Shown here piece after piece: positions 57,589 through 64,000 of a stretch of DNA of 64,000 bases. Below the pieces are notes generated by a model. The model saw nothing but the letters and a program-made list of their open reading frames with translations, was not told the DNA's origin and did not search any database. This stretch comes from Phytomonospora sp040655735 (GTDB taxonomy: Bacteria > Actinomycetota > Actinomycetes > Mycobacteriales > Micromonosporaceae): positions 620,001 to 684,000 of the forward strand of contig NZ_JBFAKK010000002.1 of assembly GCF_040655735.1 (NCBI RefSeq), in the 5' to 3' direction. The position numbers and the translations under genes are program-made. The stretch's first letter is position 1. The number at the start of each line of letters is the position of its first letter.

Positions 57589-58329
57589 TACCAAGTACCG
57601 CGTCGTGGTGGCCACGAAGGGCCCTTCGCTCTCGATTCGCTCGTGCAGCCCGCGGAGCCGGTCGCGGTACTTCTCGACGCTGAAGTCGGGGACCATCCAG
57701 ATGACCTTGCGCAGGAAGTACACGACCGCGCCGATGTCGAAGAACTCGGTGCGCAGTTTTTCGAGGCGCAGGTCGACGATGTCCAGTCCGGCGGCGGTCG
57801 CGCCCTCGCGCGCCAGGTCGGGGTGCCGGCCGCGGCGCTGCTCGGCCGACAGGGGCCCGAGGAAGTACTCGACCAGCTCGAACACGCTCTCGGGCCCGAC
57901 CTGCTGCGAGAAGTAGGTTCCGCCGGGGGCCAGCACGCGCGCGATCTCCTGCCACCACGTGCGGACCGGGTGGCGGCTGGTGACCAGGTCGAAGGCGCCG
58001 TCGGCGAAGGGCAGGGGAGCGTCTTCGTCGGTCGCGACGAGGACCACTCCCAGCGGGTGGAGCAGCGCGGTGGCCTTGACGACGTTGGGCGGCCACGACT
58101 CGGTCGCGGCTGCCGTTCGCGGCAGCTTCTCCGCCTTCGCCAGTACCTCCCCGCCGCCGGTGTCGATGTCGAGGGAGGCGTTCGCTCGCGCCAGCCGGTC
58201 GCTCATGGCGCGCTGGTAGCCCCATGAGGGCCGCTGCTCGGTGGCGCGGCCGTCCAGCCAGGAGAAGTCCCAGCCGTCGACGGATACGGCGTCGGCCTCG
58301 GCGACGAGCTCTTCGAATGTTCGTGGCAT
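57571..58329 (-). CDS. Class I SAM-dependent methyltransferase
   Basis: 252 residues from ATG 58329, 6 nt after CATTAT (58336-58341): leaderless. SAM motif I is LDIDTGGGEVLAKA, then the FADGAFDLVTSRHPVRTWWQ motif and the post-motif ARVLAPGGTYFSQQVG. The C-terminal half (VVYFLRKVIWMVPDFSVEKY) is characteristic of an actinobacterial subfamily without assigned substrate. Divergent from the OmpR-type regulator with only 85 bp between. Confidence 0.88.
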   Translation of the reverse strand: MPRTFEELVAEADAVSVDGWDFSWLDGRATEQRPSWGYQRAMSDRLARANASLDIDTGGGEVLAKAEKLPRTAAATESWPPNVVKATALLHPLGVVLVATDEDAPLPFADGAFDLVTSRHPVRTWWQEIARVLAPGGTYFSQQVGPESVFELVEYFLGPLSAEQRRGRHPDLAREGATAAGLDIVDLRLEKLRTEFFDIGAVVYFLRKVIWMVPDFSVEKYRDRLRGLHERIESEGPFVATTTRYLVEARKP

Positions 58330-58414
58330 CCGCCGATAATGGCGGTGGCGGCGCGGGCGGTCCATCGAATTGGCCTTAAGCGCGTCTTCAGCGGCGGTGT
58401 GTCACGCTGCGGGG

Positions 58415-59087
<673 letters not shown>

Positions 59088-59095
<8 letters not shown>

Positions 59096-60485
59096 GTTCC
59101 TGCCGCAGTCCGTGCGGTGGCGCACCACCTTGGCGGCGACGCTGGTGGTGGCCGTGGTGCTCGTCGCGGCAGGCGCCGCGGTCGTGGCGCTGCTGCGCGC
59201 CAACCTCCTCAACGGCGCGCAGGCCGAGGCCGAGCTCGGGGCGCGCGAGGTCGCCGCCCAGCTCGCCGGTGGCACCGCGCCGAACAAGGCCGAGACCAGC
59301 GACGACGACGTGCTATTCCAGATCGTCGGGTCCGCGGGGGTGCTGGCCGAGAGCGAGGACCTCACCGAGACCGGCGGTCTCGTCCTCGACTTCGGCGACG
59401 CGCCCGAGGCCGGCGATCCCGCCGACGACGACGATGACGAGTTCGAGTACGCCGGGACGGTCGAGCCCGACACCGCGCACGAGACGCTCGAAGTTCCCGG
59501 CGAGTCGGGGCCCTACCGCTTCGCGGCGGTGACGGTGACGATGCCGAACGGCTCGCAGTACGTCGTCTACGCCGGGGCCTCCCTGGCGACGCAGAACGCC
59601 GCCGTCGCCGACGCGGCGAAGTACATGCTGCTGGCGCTGCCGGTGATCCTGCTGGTCGTGGCGGTGGTGACGTGGCTGGTGACACGGCGGGCGCTGCGGC
59701 CGGTCGCGGCGATCCGGGCCGAGCTTGCCTCGATCACCGCCGGGGACCTGTCGCGGCGGGTGCCCGAGCCGCCCTCGCGCGACGAGATCGGCGACCTGGC
59801 GCGCACGACCAACGCGACGCTGGCTCAGCTGGAGTCCTCCGTCGACCGGCAGCGGCGGTTCATCGCCGACGCCTCGCACGAGCTGCGCAGCCCCATCGCG
59901 ACACTGCGGGCGCAGCTGGAGGTCGGGGCGGCGCACCCCGAGCTGCTGCGGCCCGACGGGCTGCTCGACGACGTGGTGCGCCTCCAGCGGCTGGCCACCG
60001 ACCTGCTCCTCCTCGCGCGGCTCGACGCCGGCGAGGGCGTGTCGACCTCCCGGGTCGACCTGACCGAGACCGTGCGCGAGGACGTCGCGCGAAGGGCCGC
60101 CACCGACCGCTTCCCTGTGCGGCTGAGCGTCGAGGAGGGCCTGTACGTGAACGGCGTGCGCGGGCAACTCGAACGCGTGCTGGGCAACCTGCTCGACAAC
60201 GCCCAGCGCCACGCCGATTCCACGGTCGCCGTCGAGCTGCGCGCCGAGGGCCGCGCGGTCCTGCTCGGCGTCGACGACGACGGGCCGGGGATCGCGCCCG
60301 CCCAGCGGGCCGGAGTCTTCGACCGCTTCGTGCGTCTCGACGACGCGCGCTCCCGCGACGACGGCGGCGCCGGGCTCGGGCTGGCGATCGTGCGCGACGT
60401 GGTCGTCGCCCACGGCGGGACCGTGCACCTCGGCGAGTCCGCGCTGGGCGGCGCCCGCTTCGAGGTGCGGCTGCCCGTCGGCTAG
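59088..60485 (+). CDS. Membrane sensor histidine kinase (EnvZ type)
   Basis: 465 residues from GTG 59088. Two transmembrane segments (LAATLVVAVVLVAAGAAVVA and YMLLALPVILLVVAVVTWLV) flank an acidic extracellular domain of about 140 residues, including a run of five Asp (PADDDDDEFEY) that could bind cations or cationic peptides. HAMP, H-box FIADASHELRSPIATLRAQL, then N-box LLDNAQRH, DDDGPGIAP and GLGLAIVRDV. Partner of the regulator encoded just before. Confidence 0.94.
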
Positions 60486-60619
60486 CGCGGCGAGAAGGCG
60501 CGCGGGAACGTGTCCCGGAGGCAGACCTGCCGTCCCCGCCCACGCCTGCGACGCCCCACAAGATCACGCAACCCCCACAATCCACATATTCCACTAGAAA
60601 TGCCACATACCATTCATGG

Positions 60620-62788
60620 ATGACGGGGAGCGGAGAACCGTCCGACCAGGACGGCGAGGACGCGAGCGCGACAGGCGGCGGCAGCGGCTCCGGCGACATC
60701 ACCTTCGAGTTCGCCGGGGACCGCCCGTACACGCACCTGCGCAGCAACCTCGCCGGGCCCAGTGCCGTCGAGACCTCCGCCGAGCTGACCTCGTCGCTGC
60801 GGGTGGCCACGATCATCGTCGACAGCGCCGGCCGGGTCAGCTACTTCGACCCCGTCGCCGAGGACATCACCGGCTTCACCCGCGCCGAGATCACCGGCCG
60901 TGACGTGCACATCCTCACCGGCGCCTCGATCCCGCTCACCAGCGGCGAGTTCACCCGCCTCGCCGACCAGGGCCGCTCGGGCATCGTCCCGCTCCGCCGC
61001 GCCGACGGCAGTGTCCGCATCGCCAGCATCCGCACCCACCCCATCCCCCTGCCCGACGGCAGCGGCGCCTACATCTTCCAGGCCATCGACCTCGGCGAGG
61101 CCCGCGGCGCCATCGACCACCTCGGCATGCTCGACGCCTTCTACCACCAGTCCGTGTTCGGCTTCGTCGTCCTCGACGAGCACCTGCGCTACCTGATGCT
61201 CAACCAGGCCCTCGCCGACCTCAACCGCCGCCCGATCGAGGACCACATCGGACGCCACATCCGCGAGGTCATGGACTCCGCCGACCTCGACGAGTACGAG
61301 GTGCTGCTCGGCGAGGTGCTGCGCACGGGCGAGCCGATCGTCGACGTCCGCATCCCCGGCAGCCCCACCGCGATGCCGGGAAACCAGCAGGTCTGGTCGG
61401 CCTCCTGGTACCGCGTCACCAGCTGGCGCGGCCTGCCGCTGGGCCTGTGCGGCATCATCATCGACGTGTCCGAGGCCGAGCGGCCCGTCCTCGACGCCGC
61501 CCGCGGCCGCGACCGGCTCCTCCTGCTCAGCCGGGTCGGGGCGCAGCAGGGCGCCAACCTCGACATGCACGGCGCCGCCCAGGACCTCGCGACCCTGCTC
61601 ACGGCCGAGTTCTGCGACCTCGCCGTGCTCGACGTCCTCGAAGAGGTCGTCAACGGCGAGGCGGTGCCCTCGGTCATCGACGAGCACAGCCTCCTGCACC
61701 GGCTGGGCGGGGCCGCGCGCTTCGTCGACGACGTCACCGAGCGCCTGATCAACGTGGAGAGCCCGCGCCAGGCCTTCGAGACCCACGGCTTCGCCTCGGT
61801 CCTGCGCGACAACCGCGCGCAGCTCATCCAGATCCCCGGCGGCGAGATCCCCGACACCTCCGACCCCGGTGGCCGGATCGAGGACGTGCGCTCGCTGGGC
61901 GCGCACTCGTTCATCGTGGCGCCGCTGCGGGCCCGCGACGTCACGCTGGGCGCCCTGAGCTGCATGCGCATGGCCGACCGCGAGCCCTTCGACCACGACG
62001 ACCTGCTCCTCGCGCAGGAGATCGCCAACCGCACCGCGCTGGCCGTCGACAACTCCCGCCTCTACCGCGACGAGAAGCAGGCCGCGCTGATCCTCCAGCT
62101 CAGCCTGCTCCCGGAGCGCCTTCCGCAGGCCCCCGAGGCCGACCTGGTCTACCGCTACCTGCCCAACAGCCGCAGCCGGCAGGCCGGTGGCGACTGGTTC
62201 GACGCGATGGTGCTGCCGGGGCGGCGGATCTGCCTTGTCGTCGGCGACGTCATCGGCCACGGGATCGCCGCGGCGGCGGCCATGGGCCGCTACCGCACGG
62301 CGGTGCAGAGCCTGGCGTCCATCGGCCTCGAACCGGCGGCGCTGCTGACGCGCCTCAACGACATCGCCCTGACCTTCGGCGACAACGCGATGGCCACCTG
62401 CCTCTACGTTCTCTACGACCCGCTCCAGCACCGCTGCGCCATCGCCAGCGCAGGGCACCCGCCCATCATCATCGAACCGCCCGGCGGGATCGCCTACCCG
62501 CTGGAGGTCCAGTCCGGGCCGATGCTCGGCGCGATCCCGGGCGCCGAGTACCGCAGCGAACCGGTCAGCACGCCGCCCGGCACGCGGCTGCTGCTCTACA
62601 GCGACGGTGTCGTCGAGTCGCGCAGCACGCCCCTCGACGAGGGGATCACGCGGTTGCTGCGGCAACTGGGCGCCAGGCGCTCGCTGGGTGAGCAGTGCGA
62701 TCGCATCATGGCGGCCACGCCGCCCGACGCCCGCGACGATCGGACGATTTTGATGGCGGAACTGTACGGACTGCGGCGAGCGGACTAG
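60620..62788 (+). CDS. PAS-PAS-GAF-SpoIIE (PP2C) phosphatase
   Basis: 722 residues from ATG 60620, 6 nt after TACCAT (60608-60613), with no ribosome site: leaderless. A Ser/Gly/Asp-rich tail, PAS 1 (VATIIVDSAGRVSYFDPVAE), PAS 2 (YHQSVFGFVVLDEHLRYLML), GAF (about 290-470; SFIVAPLRARDVTLGALSCM), then a SpoIIE/PP2C domain with GGDWFDAMVLPG, VVGDVIGHGIAAAAAMGRYR and DDRTILMAELYG. Such phosphatases dephosphorylate anti-anti-sigma factors of the SpoIIAA/RsbV type and so release alternative sigma factors. No anti-sigma gene is adjacent. Confidence 0.92.
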   Translation: MTGSGEPSDQDGEDASATGGGSGSGDITFEFAGDRPYTHLRSNLAGPSAVETSAELTSSLRVATIIVDSAGRVSYFDPVAEDITGFTRAEITGRDVHILTGASIPLTSGEFTRLADQGRSGIVPLRRADGSVRIASIRTHPIPLPDGSGAYIFQAIDLGEARGAIDHLGMLDAFYHQSVFGFVVLDEHLRYLMLNQALADLNRRPIEDHIGRHIREVMDSADLDEYEVLLGEVLRTGEPIVDVRIPGSPTAMPGNQQVWSASWYRVTSWRGLPLGLCGIIIDVSEAERPVLDAARGRDRLLLLSRVGAQQGANLDMHGAAQDLATLLTAEFCDLAVLDVLEEVVNGEAVPSVIDEHSLLHRLGGAARFVDDVTERLINVESPRQAFETHGFASVLRDNRAQLIQIPGGEIPDTSDPGGRIEDVRSLGAHSFIVAPLRARDVTLGALSCMRMADREPFDHDDLLLAQEIANRTALAVDNSRLYRDEKQAALILQLSLLPERLPQAPEADLVYRYLPNSRSRQAGGDWFDAMVLPGRRICLVVGDVIGHGIAAAAAMGRYRTAVQSLASIGLEPAALLTRLNDIALTFGDNAMATCLYVLYDPLQHRCAIASAGHPPIIIEPPGGIAYPLEVQSGPMLGAIPGAEYRSEPVSTPPGTRLLLYSDGVVESRSTPLDEGITRLLRQLGARRSLGEQCDRIMAATPPDARDDRTILMAELYGLRRAD

Positions 62789-62796
62789 CCTTCAAG

Positions 62797-62809
62797 GTCC
62801 ACAGTGGAC
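62797..62809. repeat. Best copy of the dispersed GTCCACAGTGGAC palindrome
   Basis: Perfect 13-bp inverted repeat GTCCAC-A-GTGGAC in the phosphatase/CMD gap. TCCACAGTGGA also occurs at 3097-3107, 10425-10435 and 16916-16926. Near copies are at 1623, 8091, 12562, 28927, 46609 and 48701, and half copies (CAGTGGAC) at 18379, 26686 and 52963. Confidence 0.6.
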
Positions 62810-62823
62810 GAGGAGGTTCGCCG

Positions 62824-63243
62824 GTGAGCGATCGTTATGCGCGAGGCGCGAGGCAGCTCTCCGAACTCGGCGGGGGGATCGTCCACGAGGCGCTCGACTC
62901 ACTGCACGACGTCGCACCGGACCTCAAGCGCCTCATCGTGGAGTTCGCCTACGGCGACATGTACCCCCGGCCGGGCCTGGCCCCGCGACAGCGCCAGCTG
63001 GCGACCATCGCGACCCTGACTGCCATCGGCGGCTGCGAACCGCAGCTGGAGATCCACGTGCAGCTCGCCCTCAACGTCGGCATGTCGCCGGCCGAGATCG
63101 TCGAGACGGTCATGCACGCCTCCTCCTACGTGGGTTTCCCGCGTGTGCTCAACGCGATGGGCGTGGTCCGCAAGGTCTTCGAGGAGCGCGGGCTGTTTCC
63201 CGTCGCCGCCGGTGTGCCCCGCTCGCGCGGGGCCGGGGAGTGA
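62824..63243 (+). CDS. Carboxymuconolactone decarboxylase-like (AhpD fold) protein
   Basis: 139 residues from GTG 62824 with GAGGAGG upstream. CMD pattern: LKRLIVEFAYGDMYPRPGL, LATIATLTAIGGCEPQLEIH and the helical HVQLALNVGMSPAEIVETVM. It has the lone Cys (GGCEPQ) and downstream His of the family but no CxxC, so it is not an AhpD peroxidase; gamma-carboxymuconolactone decarboxylase-like enzymes fit better. Begins 35 bp after the phosphatase gene, so perhaps co-transcribed. Confidence 0.88.
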   Translation: MSDRYARGARQLSELGGGIVHEALDSLHDVAPDLKRLIVEFAYGDMYPRPGLAPRQRQLATIATLTAIGGCEPQLEIHVQLALNVGMSPAEIVETVMHASSYVGFPRVLNAMGVVRKVFEERGLFPVAAGVPRSRGAGE

Positions 63244-63296
63244 CCCGCCGGTAAACCAGATGCGCGGGCCCGCCTCGGTGGTGTGTGATCCGGTTC

Positions 63297-64000
63297 ATGC
63301 CGATCGTGTTGAACAAGCCGGGGATCGACGAACTGGACGCGGCCGTGGCCGCGCTGCGGGACTGGCAGTACGAGGGCGCGCCGATGCAGCTGCACTCGGG
63401 TGACCTGGGGTGGTTTCGGCGCTTCGGCGCGGGGGCGGCGGCCGAGGCGGTGCGGACCTGGAGCAGGGACGGGCGAGTCCTCGCCGTCGGGCTGCTCGAC
63501 GGGTCCGAGCTGCTGCGGCTCACCATGGCGCCCGACCTGCGGCGGGACGAGGAGCTGACGCGCCGGATCGTCGAGGACGTGGTCGAGCCGGGTCGCGGCG
63601 TGCTCAAGGAAGGCGAGGTGTTCGTCGAGGCGCCCGCCGACGCGCTGCTCCAGGACGCGCTGGCCGAGGCCGGCTGGAACACCGACGAGGCGTGGACGCC
63701 GCTCCGCCGGGACCTCGCCGAGCCGGTGGAGGATCCGGGCCTGCGGATCGAGGTGGTCGGGCCGGAGCTGGTGGCCGTGCGGACCGCCGTACAGCGGTCG
63801 GCCTTCGCCAACTCGACCTTCACCGAGGAGCGCTGGCACGCGATGGCCGAAGGGTCCGCCTACGCCGACGCGCGCTGCCTGGTCGCCTTCGACGACGCCG
63901 GTGAGGCGGTCGCGGTGGTGACGGTGTGGTCGGCCGGTCCGGGGAAGCCCGGGCTGCTCGAACCCATGGGCGTCCACGCCGGCCACCGCGGCCGAGGCCA
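63297..64000 (+). CDS. GNAT-family acetyltransferase, truncated by the window edge
   Basis: Open from ATG 63297 to the right edge (about 234 residues visible). The N-terminal 130 residues resemble a degenerate GNAT-like half (LRDWQYEGAPMQLHSGDLGW, LRLTMAPDLRRDEELTRRIV), and the second half becomes a true GNAT: FANSTFTEERWHAM, then GLLEPMGVHAGHRGRG, the acetyl-CoA loop, at the very edge. So it is a tandem-GNAT protein. Substrate unknown. Confidence 0.8.
   Translation, partial: MPIVLNKPGIDELDAAVAALRDWQYEGAPMQLHSGDLGWFRRFGAGAAAEAVRTWSRDGRVLAVGLLDGSELLRLTMAPDLRRDEELTRRIVEDVVEPGRGVLKEGEVFVEAPADALLQDALAEAGWNTDEAWTPLRRDLAEPVEDPGLRIEVVGPELVAVRTAVQRSAFANSTFTEERWHAMAEGSAYADARCLVAFDDAGEAVAVVTVWSAGPGKPGLLEPMGVHAGHRGRG

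Noticed and set aside
62824..63243. CMD-like protein as an AhpD peroxidase
   Set aside because: The CxxC active site of AhpD is absent; only one cysteine is present.

Overview
The window is a high-GC chromosomal segment (very roughly 70% G+C, codons overwhelmingly ending in G or C) from an Actinomycetota bacterium. Supporting signs are a mycothiol-dependent isomerase family protein, a HelD-type RNA polymerase helicase close to the mycobacterial form, an rpmG/MaoC-dehydratase operon, an ECF41-type sigma factor, actinobacterial SerC and citrate synthase 2, and many genes whose -10 box lies 6-7 nt before the start codon (probable leaderless mRNAs). I cannot name the genus; a soil actinomycete of the Glycomycetaceae/Micromonosporales kind is only a guess. 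There are no rRNA genes, IS elements, prophage or CRISPR arrays. Most of it looks like stable chromosome with small accessory patches.

Layout. 1-9.7 kb: HTH regulator with a triple TTGCAA operator, helD, a GNAT, tRNA-Tyr, an uncharacterised protein, two paralogous eight-cysteine small peptides, a divergent SDR/TetR pair with visible operators, and three tandem paralogous lipoproteins. 9.7-21.4 kb: one tightly coupled minus-strand operon of five genes (DUF4132 protein, 1526-aa protein, MoxR AAA+ ATPase, DUF5682-VWA fusion, SWIM zinc finger). It is the counterpart of the E. coli yeh genes and of MoxR-vWA ternary systems proposed as conflict or stress systems, and is the most system-like object here. 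21.4-26.7 kb: an atypical 690-bp gap, a 48-aa exported peptide beside a membrane GAF-GGDEF-EAL protein, tRNA-Thr and tRNA-Met, rpmG, and two MaoC-like dehydratase subunits.

26.8-36.4 kb: exported M15 peptidase and exported HNH nuclease (divergent), YbaB-like protein, HxlR/quinone oxidoreductase pair, ankyrin protein, ECF41 sigma factor, MFS exporter, mycothiol-dependent isomerase family protein, small membrane protein, ThpR, and an uncharacterised protein. 36.7-48.6 kb: serC, a NarL-type two-component system divergent from a CxxC membrane protein, a zinc-ribbon protein, a second group of three lipoproteins, citrate synthase 2, pdxH, an aldose epimerase and an uncharacterised pair. 48.8-64 kb: beta-lactamase-fold hydrolase, aldehyde dehydrogenase, ABC exporter with an S26 peptidase, two DUF202 proteins, a permease-prefix protein, a MORN-like protein, PepSY protein, methyltransferase, OmpR two-component system, PAS-GAF-SpoIIE phosphatase, a carboxymuconolactone decarboxylase-like protein and a truncated GNAT.

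Two themes run through the window: repeated small regulatory modules with operators readable in the sequence, and a dispersed palindrome (GTCCACAGTGGAC and relatives) that recurs in genes and gaps and forces otherwise rare codons.
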